From positions 161,186-225,185 of the forward strand of contig JAUIRK010000744.1 of the NCBI GenBank assembly GCA_030549495.1: 64,000 bases of DNA. The letters are read 5' to 3'. Of this stretch, positions 24,523 through 36,090 are shown in pieces (position 1 is the stretch's first letter; the number at the start of each line of letters is the position of its first letter). The notes under the pieces are model-generated. The model saw only the letters and a program-made list of their open reading frames with translations, ran no database searches and was not told the origin of the DNA. This DNA comes from Nectonema munidae (taxonomy: Eukaryota; Nematomorpha; Nectonematoida; Nectonematidae). The position numbers were made by a program, and so were the translations under genes.

Positions 24523-24779
24523 GTAGAATTCTCAGCACTAATACTAGTCTCTTCCCCCATGTCCTTCTATGGGTGACAGATAAATTTCCAGTTCGTCCTT
24601 ACGAGAATGACGGAACACTTCCCGCGCAGTTCGCAGATGAAGCCTGTGTTAAGATTGCTGCTACAACTGCCCTGACTAGCCTTGATCTCGCATACTCAGA
24701 AGCTGATTGGTTATCGGGGCAGCTAGCCAGACGATCAAAAGCGCCACTAGTGGACCATTTACACTGTGCGAGCTGCTAG
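24523..24779 (+). pseudogene. decayed coding segment of unknown, possibly viral, origin (part 2)
   Basis: A GC-richer open stretch continues on the far side of the palindrome, with blocks VTDKFPVRPYENDGT, QFADEACVKIAATTAL and AYSEADWLSGQLARR. I do not recognise it. It is treated as the second part of the same relic because of composition, strand and position. Confidence 0.4.
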
Positions 24780-24830
24780 TGGTTGGGTAAACTCGAAAAG
24801 TGACTGGACAATCTACAAAAAATGGGTAGC

Positions 24831-25201
24831 ATGCATCGAGATATAAAGCCAGAGAATATCAAAATTGTTAAAGGAAGTTAATTTTGGCGTATCAACCATT
24901 CGTTTCTTTTTCGAATCAAATTGTTGGAACACGTATTTATATGGCACCAGAAGTGAAACAAGGTAAAGTCTACGACATATCAATCGACTGGTTTAGAGAT
25001 GGCAAGACATTATACGACTTAAAAGTTAGACCAGAAGGTGAATGCTTTCCAGCACAACTTAATGATCTCATTCGGAATCTCAGTCAAAATGATCCAGAAA
25101 CCAGTTATAAAAAAAAACAAATTGAAAATCACCTTTCACTATTGAGTGCGCTATCAGTCATTGATTGCGTAAAAACAATAGTTTCTGAAGAATTCAACTA
25201 G
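24831..25201 (+). pseudogene. protein-kinase pseudogene, copy 1
   Basis: It keeps the catalytic loop HRDIKPEN (24834 on), an activation segment GTRIYMAPEV near 24930 and the following helix VYDISIDWF, all Ser/Thr-kinase landmarks. The N-lobe is absent and the stretch between the catalytic loop and APE is disrupted, so it is not functional. It shares high identity with copy 2 at 53.1-53.7 kb, including about 140 bp of non-coding DNA downstream. The kinase subfamily is unresolved. It is in an NXF intron. Confidence 0.8.
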
Positions 25202-25338
25202 ATTAACTTTTTTTTTTATAGAATTGCCGACAAATCATTATTTTAAATAAAAATGCTAAAACTGGAAAAAAGACTAAAAACTAATAAAAATAAAACTAAA
25301 AATAAGCATGGGTGGTCGGTGAGAAACAAGCGACAAAG

Positions 25339-25359
25339 AATGTGTGTGTGTGTGTGTGT
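25339..25359. repeat. TG microsatellite
   Basis: About ten TG units directly downstream of the kinase copy 1 duplicate. The equivalent place in copy 2 (about 53896) has only TTTTTGTGTGT, so the run expanded or shrank after duplication. Confidence 0.8.
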
Positions 25360-25904
25360 TGAGATTAAGAATTTATTATTCATTATAAGATGCTGACAAA
25401 ATCGGAATCATAAAATGCTTTATAGTTCAGCCTAAACAAGCATGGATTTTTTAATTGGAGGAGCTTGAACTAAGGAAGTGAACGGAGAGATCCTTTTTGA
25501 AAAACATAAGCTGACTGTTTCGTGATTTGATTGTTATTGGGAAAAGATTTTACACATGGCCGCCTACAAAGAAACCAAGTAATCCAGAAGAGTATTTAAG
25601 TTCGTACTTTTCCTTTTTAAGTTGGTTCTTCTAAAATCTAAATTCTTCCTTTTCCAAAACTTGGCTAATTTGCTTACAATGCTTGAAAGGGATTTTTTCT
25701 TAATATTCATATAAAAATTATTATTTGAAAAACTACGTAGCATTGTTCAAATACTTATGAGTTTTACAAGTTTACCTTAATTCTTGGATTCGTTTTACTC
25801 TCCTACCAGCAATAATACGTGATTGCGATGTATAAACAATAACAGAACTATCTTTCATACACAGATTTTCTAAGTATTTTCAGTTAATTTAGCATTCACG
25901 AGGG

Positions 25905-26365
25905 GATCATCATCATCATCATCATCCATTCGCTCTAATGAGCAGGTCTTTGTCCTGGCGAGCCAAGGTCGACCTTGAATTTGCAGCGACGTCTCCATCT
26001 TCAATCTTCAGTTTCCTTTTTTTCATGTCTTCTTTAAGAGCATCTTCCCATCTTTTTTTCGGTCTCTCTCCTCGCTTGTCCAGTGATGTTTTCATCCCAT
26101 AGTCTCTTCGTTAGTCTTTGTGGATCCATTCCATCTAAGTGTCCTAACCAACGGACTCTATGCTCTTCCAAATACTGCTCTATATCTTCCACCCCTGTCA
26201 TTCTTCTAATCTCTTTGCTTCGCACTTTGTACAGTAGAGTTTTGCCACACATCATTCGTAACATCCTCATCTCAGCAGACTGCATGCGTCTCACTTCAAC
26301 CTACTTCATTGGCCAACACTCTGCTCCATAACACATAACACTCCTTACACACGATTTGTATATGT
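25905..26365 (-). mobile_element. RTE-like LINE, 3' end fragment
   Basis: On the minus strand the C-terminal RT region reads SVMCYGAECWPMK, then EMRMLRMMCGKTL, GVEDIEQYLEEHRVRWLGH and SRSTLARQDKDLL. These are the usual landmarks of the RTE-type C terminus (YGxExW, MLRxxxG, RWxGH). The element ends in a short 3' untranslated region and an ATG/GAT microsatellite tail (25905-25927). It is 5'-truncated at about 26365, as most LINE copies are, and at least one stop interrupts it. Insertion in an NXF intron. Confidence 0.82.
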
Positions 26366-27309
26366 CATATATTAAAATATTCTAGCATCTGTAAATTTAA
26401 GGAACGCGAAGCGACCTAGCATTTTCATTTTCGCTCTTTCTATCTAGCGTTGAAAAGGCAAGAAACAACTTTGTTAATAGTAAATGCTAAAAATGCCATC
26501 AAAAAACTTACATGGATCACTGATCAACTTCAAATTACGACTTTTGTATATGTAGCGTTTGTATTCTGGGCGTTTTCTAAAAACAAGCACAAAAATTAAG
26601 AAGAAGAATATGATAAAGATTTGGAGTTCAATTAATCAGTAAAACAATTGAAGGTGTGGATATCCAAGACATTTTAGGGATGGATCTTGGTCAAAAATTT
26701 AGGAAAAAATTAAGTTTAGAAACTCGAGTGCTTCACTACCAGCGCAAGCTTCATTTGACGGGCTTTAAAAAGCGAATGCTAACACTTCAGAACATTTATG
26801 TTCCTCTTCCCCACCAGACGTCAATGCAGTAAAACAAAATTTCAAGCGTGAGTCGTAAAATTTCTTTTTTTAGTCAATAAGAAAAATGCACATTTACAAA
26901 TTAGGCACGAAAAGCAACAAAAGAAAAAAATAGTACCCAATTCAAAGACTAACAGTTGTGATGGGATTGAGAGCTTACAATTCAAGTATAATGTCGGATA
27001 ATAATGGTGGCGTGTTGATTGGACAAAAATTCTTTTATAATAAATTATGAAAATTATAAAAAAAAACCAATTTTGAATATGTGCGCCCCTGTGAATATCA
27101 ATTGTAATTGCGCAGTGAGTGTTAGTTACAAGCTGTAATTTATCTTGCATTCGATAATCATCATCATTAACCGAAGACTCTGTGAAAGATCTATTGAGAC
27201 TTCAACATTGAACTTTGTGTCAATATCGCACTGTTAAAAATTAGTTCTCTCACTGGGACATAAACTGCGGTGTAGCAGTCAAAGATTAGTTTTGATGTTC
27301 ATTTTTTAC

Positions 27310-27356
27310 TTATAAATTCATAAATGTATTCCTTTTGGAATAGGAAAAGTTTTATC
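27310..27356 (-). CDS. NXF gene exon: NTF2-like domain, short exon
   Basis: A 47-bp exon lies between acceptor TTGATTATAG and donor GTAAAAAATG. It reads IKLFLFQKEYIYEFI, corresponding to the variable AEYFKDSRN region of NXF1. Similarity is weak, but its phases (2 in, 1 out) are exactly what exons 27404 and 23199 need. Confidence 0.65.
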
Positions 27357-27403
27357 CTATAATCAAAATAAAGTGAACAGGAAGAGTGAAAACAGAGTCT
27401 TAC

Positions 27404-27453
27404 TCTTTGATAGAACAGAGGGCGTCGTAGGAGAAATTCATGGAGAATAGAGC
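27404..27453 (-). CDS. NXF gene exon: NTF2-like domain
   Basis: The acceptor TCTCCATTTCCAG opens a 50-bp exon reading ALFSMNFSYDALCSIK, the counterpart of the A-x-FSLS strand after AYHD in NXF1. The donor is GTAAGA. Phase 0 in, 2 out. Confidence 0.83.
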
Positions 27454-27542
27454 CTGGAAATGGAGAAAAAGTTTTTTGAAGAATTGCAGAATGGATAGAG
27501 AGAGAGAGAGAGGGGCAATTTAAGTCAAATAAAATGGCTTAC

Positions 27543-27603
27543 TTTTTCGTGATAGGCGCCTTGCAATGGAGATCTATCAGCGCAATCAAAGATGTAAAAG
27601 AAT
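27543..27603 (-). CDS. NXF gene exon: NTF2-like domain, first helices
   Basis: A 61-bp exon reads FFYIFDCADRSPLQGAYHEK, aligning with human [20 protein letters not shown]. The acceptor is TTTTTCCTCCTAAG and the donor GTAAGC. Introns on either side are only 61 and 89 bp. Confidence 0.92.
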
Positions 27604-27664
27604 CTTAGGAGGAAAAAGAGGACGGATAAAAAAGGCTTCGATATAAAAAAAGAAAGGTTCTTAC

Positions 27665-27720
27665 TCCATCACGAACTTCTCAACGACGCTCTTAACTTCA
27701 GGATTTGGATAATACGATGG
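27665..27720 (-). CDS. NXF gene exon: start of the NTF2-like domain
   Basis: The acceptor CTTACTTGCTTCAG precedes PSYYPNPEVKSVVEKFVM, the counterpart of SYFGTENLKSLVLHFLQQ in NXF1. The donor GTAAGAAC leaves phase 2, which fits exon 27543. Confidence 0.88.
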
Positions 27721-28109
27721 CTGAAGCAAGTAAGTAAAACAAAAATTAGGAGCCAGGATAGATATTTGATTCGCTGAAAATAACTCAATTTCGATTGGGC
27801 TAATTACCAACTAGCAAACCAGCAGAGTCTCATTATTAACTAAATATCTATTCGAGTACCTTTTGACAAATCAAATGATTATTATCTAAGAAATAGGATG
27901 TACCTCAACACAGTGGCGGATTTAGAGGATAAATTTACCGCGGGGCGATTTTATAACATTTTTTTCTGTATGCAAAATCATTGTAAATACTAAATTTTGA
28001 TTTAAAGCTGGATCGCGATTCTTTTTTCATAATGAGAAAGTTGTAAACGGAAAACGAAGTAAACATACGGATTTTGTAGACGCTTTCCGTTTACAAAATA
28101 AAAGAAAGG

Positions 28110-28252
28110 TGGTAAAGGTACTGTGGGACGTTTTCATGGAGAAGGCACGCCGCTTGTATCGAACTTTGGGGAAAGTAGGCTTGATGCGGGATCGAACCCA
28201 AGACCTTGAGTTATCGAAACCCAGTACCTAACCGATCTTACTCACGCCCACA
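28110..28252 (-). repeat. tRNA-derived SINE head, copy 1
   Basis: On the minus strand GGTTCGATCCC (plus 28188-28198) is a perfect pol III B box. The sequence GTGAGTAAGATCGGTTAGG some 50 bases before it resembles an A box. A second copy at 34805-34896 matches over about 70 bp. The rest of the SINE body is unclear. Confidence 0.65.
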
Positions 28253-28455
28253 AAAAAAGTTAAGATGGTTATTTGTTTAAGAAAGATTAAATGTATAATA
28301 TCATGATTGTGTGTAAAAACATGAGGAGGCATTTTCCAAATATTCAAGAAAATTTTACTTTTTTATCAAAGACATAATTCAAGATGAATTATTTTTAGGA
28401 TAGAAATCGACTTGAGCATGTGTGTTTTTCTTTTATAACATGTAATAACTATTTA

Positions 28456-28990
28456 CTAGGGCAAACAACCTTTGACTTAGAAAAACCCCATTTTCTTGAC
28501 TTTATAATCAAAAAATTTTGACTTATCGAACGAAATTTTGACTTAAAGAAAAATGTGAAGTTTTTTGAATTTAAAAGACTCATTCCTTGGATTATATCAG
28601 ATTGATAAAAAAAATTTAAATCTGGAGTAAAATTTAAAATAATATTTAATATTTTTCTTTTTTTAGAAATAGATTTTCAAATTTTTGTTGACCTAAAAAA
28701 ATATTGTGGAACTTTATTGACCTAAAAAAATATTTTGGAACTTTATTGACCTAGAAAATCCGAAAAACAAAATTCACGTCAGCATAGTCCCATTTACGGC
28801 CATTGTTCCTATTTTGGAACATAAGTAATTTCATCTTCGTCTGCTTTTTTCAATGACTTTGAATATAAATCGTCTGCGTTTTTTTTAGATATCATCTGCT
28901 TTGCTTGGCCTTAAATGGGTAAAAATCGGTCTACAGTGACTTTTTGTTCTTTTAAGAAAAATGGACTTTATTGACTTTTGTTCGCCCTGC
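28456..28990. mobile_element. hAT-like element, family A, copy 2
   Basis: Ends CTAGGGCAAACAACCTTTGA and ACTTTTGTTCGCCCTG mirror the element at 20077-21184. It shares the GACTTTATTGAC and TTGACTTA subterminal words, repeated about ten times. It has no transposase and is interrupted by a TTAA-type MITE at 28788-28920. Confidence 0.62.
28788..28920. mobile_element. TTAA-type MITE, copy 3, nested in a hAT-like element
   Basis: Ends TCCCATTTACGGCC and GGCCTTAAATGGGT, and the inner palindrome GTTCCTATTTTGGAAC, place it with the 9.0 and 15.6 kb copies. The flanking TTAA is eroded on both sides (AGTC, GTAA), so it is older than copy 2. It splits the family A hAT-like element. Confidence 0.75.
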
Positions 28991-29398
28991 AGTAATTACT
29001 AAAGGTATGCGTCAAAATTACCAAATGCAGAAAGATAAATTGATTTGATATGCGTCATTTTCAATGAATGTGCAACAACTGAAATGATATTAGCCAAATT
29101 CATACCAAAGATAAGGGAAGAGCTAATTCGCTTTCCAAGTCAAACTTTATTATCTTTGGCAACTCTTTGTCATCCTAAAATGGTAAAGAAGGTGAACATA
29201 TCAATTTGTTAAAAATGGTTGCAATCATATTGATTGATTGATTCATTCATAGGCATTCACCAATGCAGCACTATTTATAATCTTTTGCTTATCAAAACGG
29301 AACCCATATCAAAATATCTATCAAGTGCACAGACTTTTTATAGTCCAGCTATAAACAAAGCTTGACAGAACACCGTTTCATGTTCAACATGGAAAAAC

Positions 29399-29486
29399 AA
29401 AAGGAGTTTTATAAGCACAAAAATATGGAGAAGGAAAAATAGGATCAATAATAATTACGATTTTCTGGAGATTGGGAAGGACTTCT
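29399..29486 (-). CDS. NXF gene exon: LRR cap and linker to the NTF2-like domain
   Basis: After the acceptor TTTTTCAGCTTTCTCAG the exon reads EVLPNLQKIVIIIDPIFPSP then YFCAYKTPF. It aligns with human [20 protein letters not shown] followed by the LPP linker. The first base completes the AG left by the exon at 41446. The right-hand donor is uncertain: TTT followed by GTTTTT gives the needed phase 0 but is a weak donor. Confidence 0.75.
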
Positions 29487-29999
29487 CTGAGAAAGCTGAA
29501 AAACAAGAAGATTGAGATAAAGAATCCAATTGCTTGGGAGAAATGAAAGCATTCCAATGTTGTTGTTATAAAAAAAGTGAAAAGACTTGAGAGCGTCAAA
29601 AAGTACTCATTAGTGTAAAGGAAAACATGAAAAAATAAACATGCGAACATTTGATGTGTCAGTTGGAGTGCTTTAGTTAGCGCATTTCAGTGTAGATTCA
29701 GCGCAAAATTCAAAAAAGTGATAAAATATTTTTAGAATTATTAGCTATACCTGATACGCATGTTACTCATATGTTTGTGTATAGTAGGATGGGGGAAAGT
29801 TTTTTATTTTGTTTTTTATTAAAGATATAAATAGTAAAAATGTCAGAAATTTCCTCTAACATCTGCAACTTTATTGTATAACTGGCTACTTTGAGAATAA
29901 GATATATAATTTATACTTGTAAAAATTTTTCATGGTAAGAATATGAAAAGAATATAGGAAGTAATTTTGAAAGATTTAAAATATTTATTTTAATTTTTA

Positions 30000-32900
30000 T
30001 TGAAATAAAAAAATGTTTTTTTGTTATATTTTAGATTCTCCAAGATGCAAGCATATCAACCAACGTTGGAAAGTGCTTAGATGGGTTCTACTTGTAAAAC
30101 AAGATCTAAATATTTTAATTCAATTTTGGGAATGATTCAAGATTTCAAGATGGATCGATGTCTTGTGACAGTACTTTTGGGAATGATCTTGGCATATCAC
30201 GAGAGAGAAATTTTAAAGAAGTTTTTGCCATTTTTGCATCATGTATTTTAGGGTTAACTAATCCAAAAATTCCAACGATAATTGTTTACGTAGAATATTT
30301 CACTCAATTAAAAAATGTCGGCCTTCATATTTTATTGCTGGAATTTGTTACACAGTTATTTCTTTAAACGCTACTAAGAAAAAATCGATAGAAGTTTAAA
30401 AAAAAAGGAAATTTATGCTCTTTTTGAAGAAAACAAAAAAAAAGAATGATGAAACTCAAAAAAAATCAACAGACTTGATCAACTTGCGCATATATGGGCT
30501 CAAAGCCAAATCAGATACTTTATCAGGTGATGTTTGAAATCTTTTTAAAAAGAAAATGAATTTATTGATAGACTGGAAGGATAATGGTAGCACTAATTAT
30601 GTAGGTAAGACGATGTAGACGCGTTATGAAAGAGTACATATATATATATCAACGAGTAACTAACTCTAAGCCTAAATTCGCTATTTTATCTGCTTGTAAA
30701 AAAAGCAAAACATATTTAATTGTATGCAATTAGTTACAATAGCAAAGTATACTCTTTTCATAATGATAAAGAAATTAATATATAGATAGATATATATATA
30801 TAAGCGATATAACCAAAATTAATCAGGATCAAGTTAAATCAATCTTGGTTAGTTAAAAGAAGTACGTTTCCCATTCCTTTAATTGCTCTTACACGAATGA
30901 AAAATGGAGTTAAACACAAAAGTTCCCGTCAAAATATTTTATAAAATTTTTGAATTTTGCGCCAAAACAAGTCTAAACAAAAATAGACAGATTATCTGTA
31001 AAAGGCAGACAGCGTATGCTTCGTTCATCGTAGTTATACGCGGCGAAAAAAGGGGGAAATATATTTACATTTAAAAAATATACCGTATGATTTATTGTTA
31101 AAAGTGTGTAGCAGCAACGTGAGAATGAGGGGATAGAGGGAAAATACAAATTGAGAACAATACTTGTATTTAGATTAGTGGAGGGTACGAATTGACAAAT
31201 TTTGTAATATATATACTTTGGTCATTTTGGTTAGCAGAGCCCAAACTGGGGTTTAGATGCGTAAAAATGCTTTTTTAGCATGGCAGAACTTCTTTCAAAA
31301 AGTTCTTTGACTCTAAATAAATTTAGATATAGACGATTTTTCACTCAAAGCAAGTATGTTAAGATTTTTTAACGCTTTTTTTTATTATCGTATTTGAGGA
31401 TTGGTATTGCGCTACGTCCATTTTAGTTTTAATGGATGAAGTAAGTTTTTTAGTGTATAAATAAGTCTTTTGGAATTATTTTGTAAATAGAAACAAATAA
31501 TGTATGCAGTCTTAATGAAACATTTTATAGATTATTCCTATAAATCGTGCTGTTTGTTTTAAATTTATAAAGACATAAATGAGATGTTCATCACATAATT
31601 TCACAAACAACCGCTATTCCAAAAGTTAAAGAGGAGGAGCAGTTAGCGATAAGTGTAGGATTTCTGATTAAAAATGGGCCATTCAGAAAATTAAATAGCT
31701 TTTTTAAAAATATAATTCAAATATTCAATTATTGATCAAGACTAGAATGGGAGTTTGGATTTTATTATCGGATGCAAATGAAAATAATACTGACTTTTTT
31801 AAAGAAATGAAGGAAGAGGCAAGGAGTATATTTTCTTTTCTGCTAATATAGTTAATCCATTTTGAGATGATCAATCTATTATTATCATTATAAATTTTTC
31901 ATAGGCATTTAAAATTACTTATTTAATTAAGACACGGATTCTTCCATGTCAAATCTCCTAATCCTTAATTATATTTTCTTACTTACGGAAGTCTAAAGGA
32001 GATAATCATCAAAAACTTTCAAATTCCACTTACAGAAATGTCGAATTTTGTATTCGTTTGTTTTGAGTAAAGGAGCCATTTAATATCAATTTAACCAAAC
32101 AACACGTTGTAGTTTTATTCTGATAGTCAGATTAAAATCAGGTATGAGGAAATTTTGCGTAACATTACTAAAATGCTAAGGAATGGAAATGTTGTCATTT
32201 TTGTGCCACTTTCCATACGAATGGCAAATGAAAAAAGTATAATAGATACATTTTTTTCTTCTTAAATTTTTTATAGTTATTTTGATACAATTTTTTTTTC
32301 AATTATTTTTTTTATTTTAATAAACTTTTTTCAAATTCCAAACATTTTGTTAATAATTTTTAGGATCATATATCGATGCAAAGAGTCTGTAACGCAAATA
32401 ATTACTCTAAAAAATATCAATATTCTCAACAATGTAGATAAGGACAGCTTTAAAAACAGTATATATCAGTAACCAATGTATTAATGCAATATTTTTTGAC
32501 TTGACAAAATGTATATACGGCGACACAATTCCAAGACAATTTGACGCAATTCATGTTAAATAAGGAAGTAATGATCACTCTCTCTACACAGGGAAATAAA
32601 AGTGCTCCGAAATTTGATGAAAAAATATGGTTTACAAAAGTTACAAAAGATGCAGAAATTTTGTATAATCAATGGAAAATTATTAAGCAATCGTTATTAG
32701 AGAGATGCATGAATCAAGATTGGGATGAGAGATGCAAAAGTTCAGCTCATGTTCTTCCATTTTGATTCGATAATACAGATGATCATCAGTACTGTGGCAA
32801 AGTATTTTTTCGGAGCAGATATTAACTCTTATTTGATTTCTAGGCATGGGATCTCGAATTAACATTCAGAGAGCTTCTAGTGGGATAAAGAGCAAGCATA

Positions 32901-34800
32901 GATAAACTGACAGATTATATCTTGTGAAGGAACACACATGTGAAGAGTTTTACATGTGTTCAGTAATCAAATTCACATTATACTTTGAAAACTTCAATGC
33001 TGCTACTCTTTCACCATTTCTTGCATTTACGGTGATGCAACTTTTGTTATATATATATATATATATATATGCGTGTGTGTATATAGCACACATTTTTGCT
33101 GGATAAATTAGTGTATTTTTGTAAAGCATATTTTGTTGAATAAATACTTCAGTTTTCAGTCTTTCACAACAGAGATAGAGCATTTGTATTTCATACATAA
33201 AAAGATTTTTTATATAGGATATTATGAAAAGGCTTTCTTTATGATCGCTATGAACTTGTTTCTATCACTCCATCAATTTAAATCTTTATATAGAAAGTGC
33301 AGATCTAGCAAAAACATCTCTTGATATCCCCAGTAAATCAAAGAAAGCAAAAAAGTTATTAAAAAAAAGTTGAATTCAAATGTCTGAAGATCCTATGAAT
33401 ACCATAACGAGTTTATTTTTTTCCAATATTGAATATAATTGTTTGTTTAAAATGTATGAATTCCTTTTGTAGATAAACACTTAATTACTAGTAAAGAGTT
33501 TTTCATACACTAATTTCTTACTCCTATTCATTTGTTGGTATAGCTAATACTGGAAACGATGAATACCATGGAGCAATTCCATGCAAAAGACAAACATTAC
33601 TGTATCAATTTGTCTGGATATTATGTCTGCCAGGTTAAACTTCGTTTGATTAGAATTAAAGCCCCCCCCCTCTCCTGGAAAGAAATTGAAGGAAAGAGAG
33701 GAGAAAAAGTAGAGATTTCACATTATATAATTCATTAATGCCAAAACTTAAATATTGAAATTGCTTTAAATTTCGAAGACAATTTTTCTTGTTTCTAATG
33801 TATCAAAAAGTATCAATTCAAAAGATTTTAAAATAAACATTTTTAATATCATAGTTCAGCATCAGGCTTTTATATGGTAATCAACATTGGCCAATAAATT
33901 GGGATCGGTAGTCCACTATAAAAAGGAAAATATTTTATGAAGAATTCTGTTTGAAAAATCATGTCAGCGTATAAAGAATTGATATGGCTTAATCGGAATC
34001 TGAAATAAAAATTGAAAGTATAATTTCCCAAAAATATTTCAAATATCTAGTAGTTTCAAAAAATCTTAAACTCAATTAGAAACAAAATAATTTTGAGCAA
34101 ACTCAATTTATATAGATACTCTAATGTCAGGAAAATTGAGCAACTGACACTTTTCATCAAAGATTATTATCTATTATTTTTTCAAAACTAAAAAACATTT
34201 GATGAAATTTTAGATTTCTTCAAAAGTTATGATTTTTTTCAGTTGGAGAAACTAGAATCTGTCAAATGGTCAAAATGAAGTATTCGGAAATATGAAACTT
34301 TGTTTATTAGGAAAATCAACTTTTAATCAAAGTAAAGTGAAATAAGAATTATAAATAAAAAAAAATAAATGTAATGAAAATAAATTTTTTAAATGGAAAA
34401 GTTATCTTCAAGGCAATCGAATAACATTTTTCCACCTACAAAAAAGCATCAAGCCTTTTGTATTATTAGTTAAACAAATTTGAGCAGGAAAGATTTGCAA
34501 AATAATTTAAAATTAATTTGAAGAATCTAATATCAGTTTTAGAATAAAAAATTGAGAACATAGCAAAGGTGTGAATATGCATGATCACTGATAATATTTA
34601 TTGATTCATCCACCACATTCATTACATCTTATCTAGGAAAATGAGTGAAACGGATTTTTTTAAAGAACTCAAAGGATGAAAATGACACAAGAAAAAGGAC
34701 TCATCAATTAATGATTCTCCATACTTGGAAGACCTTTCAAAATTATTAAAGGCAAAGGAACTTTGGAGTAGTTTCATCGACAAGACGCAATTGTACAGCT
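30000..34800. other. large NXF intron, mostly featureless
   Basis: AT-rich intronic DNA with TA/AT microsatellites near 30641-30660, 30780-30800 and 33050-33070. A plus-strand open frame at 32541-32765 has a mildly coding look but no motif. No element boundary could be defined. Confidence 0.5.
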
Positions 34801-34804
34801 TGTG

Positions 34805-34896
34805 TTGAACTATGAGCAAAGAAGGCTTGGTGCTGGATCGAACCCAAGACCTTGTGGTATCAAAGCCAAGTATCTAACCAACCTCACTCACGCCAA
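34805..34896 (-). repeat. tRNA-derived SINE head, copy 2
   Basis: It shares AAGAAGGCTTGGTG, GATCGAACCCAAGACCTTG and CTCACTCACGCC with copy 1. The B box on the minus strand is GGTTCGATCC (plus 34835-34844). It ends abruptly at both sides in unrelated sequence. Confidence 0.62.
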
Positions 34897-35339
34897 TTTA
34901 TTAGCCAAAGTATTTATGCATTCAACGAGCTGATTGATATAAAATATAAGAGGAGCACATCTCAATTCAAGCAGCAAAGAAAATAGATGAAAAAATAGTA
35001 ACAGAGAATTGTGTTTCTTTTCAGGTGACTTTGTGTATTGAGATTTTTATGCACTAACTCTGAAAGTAAAGAAGCTGGTCTTATTTTTGCCAAACCTCAA
35101 AAGATTTAGCGCTGGTGCATAAAGAAGTGAATCTGAACTCTAAATCCCATATAAATGCGCAATATACATGCAGCATGGTGGTTTGATACTCGATTAGAAC
35201 ATAAAGCGTTGCAGTATCAAGGCTAGGGGCACTTAGGCAAAATTATTCACGACTCAAAGCAATGGTGATAAGATCAATAACTATACCAATCAGATGAAAG
35301 ATATTAACGCTAGTAAAGGCTTATATATACTTGGTAGAA

Positions 35340-36090
35340 TTTAAAATCTCACTTTCTCTTATTTTAGATTAGATCCTTAAGCAAATTCTAGTAATCTTCA
35401 AACCTAAAACGTATTTTACCTCAGATATCATCTCGATCTTAAGAAGATATTTTCACTTAAACAACGTCATCTCTACTGAAGAGTTAAGATATCTGTAGAT
35501 CTAATCCCCTGTGAAAGAACACTCCAAATTTCTATCATCCCTTTCAGACAAGACCGACCTAAGCAGAATGTCTGCGTTATAACCAGGATATCATGGCGAA
35601 TTGAAAAGTAAATTAGTTCCCTTAGGACCTTACAAAGATTTAATGGCGTCGTCACAGCTTATGCTGAAATTGGAAAGATGTTCAAAGCGAAATTAATCAG
35701 TCGAATGCGTTCCAAACATCATTACAATGCTCACTGCATGATCAAGTGATGTTAGGAGAAATAATTAATGTTGTTCCTGCTCCAACTGAACTTATGAAAG
35801 AAGGCATTTCTAAACATGTCGTTTTTCAAAGGTGAAGAATGCCTAGAGCTTAGACCAACTTTTACTACCTTCATCCTCAACAGAAATTCATTCTCTTCTG
35901 TTTTTCAACCTCAATGGGTTGTAAATAATAATAATCGATATCTCCTCAGCGCTTATGAACAGCTTACTCTGAATGATACGAGGAAGGATGTAGAATTCAA
36001 ATCAATCCGGATTCGGGCAATATTCAAATCATATCAAATGCAAATATCTTACGCTATATTCTTCAATTTTCTGTTTTTTGCATGAATTCA
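35340..36090 (+). pseudogene. decayed coding-like stretch, family not recognised
   Basis: Two neighbouring plus-strand blocks look coding: ERTLQISIIPFRQDRPKQNV and RFNGVVTAYAEIGKMFKAK around 35510-35710, and an open frame at 35816-36085 with GEECLELRPTFTTF and RYLLSAYEQLTLNDTRKDV. Stops break the first block. A splice-like TTATTTTAG sits at about 35362. I cannot name the protein. It could be a decayed gene or insertion within the NXF intron, on the opposite strand to NXF. Confidence 0.3.

Noticed and set aside
25905-25927. CAT microsatellite as an independent simple repeat or CRISPR-like array
   Set aside because: It is the 3' tail of the RTE-like LINE; there are no spacers.
27909-27960. hAT-like end CAGTGGCGGATTTAG
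   Set aside because: No partner end or 8-bp duplication could be found, so an element cannot be delimited.
29384-29650. 88-codon hydrophobic minus-strand frame resembling a membrane protein
   Set aside because: The hydrophobic part is intronic pyrimidine tract; only 29399-29486 is exon, and it matches the NXF LRR cap.
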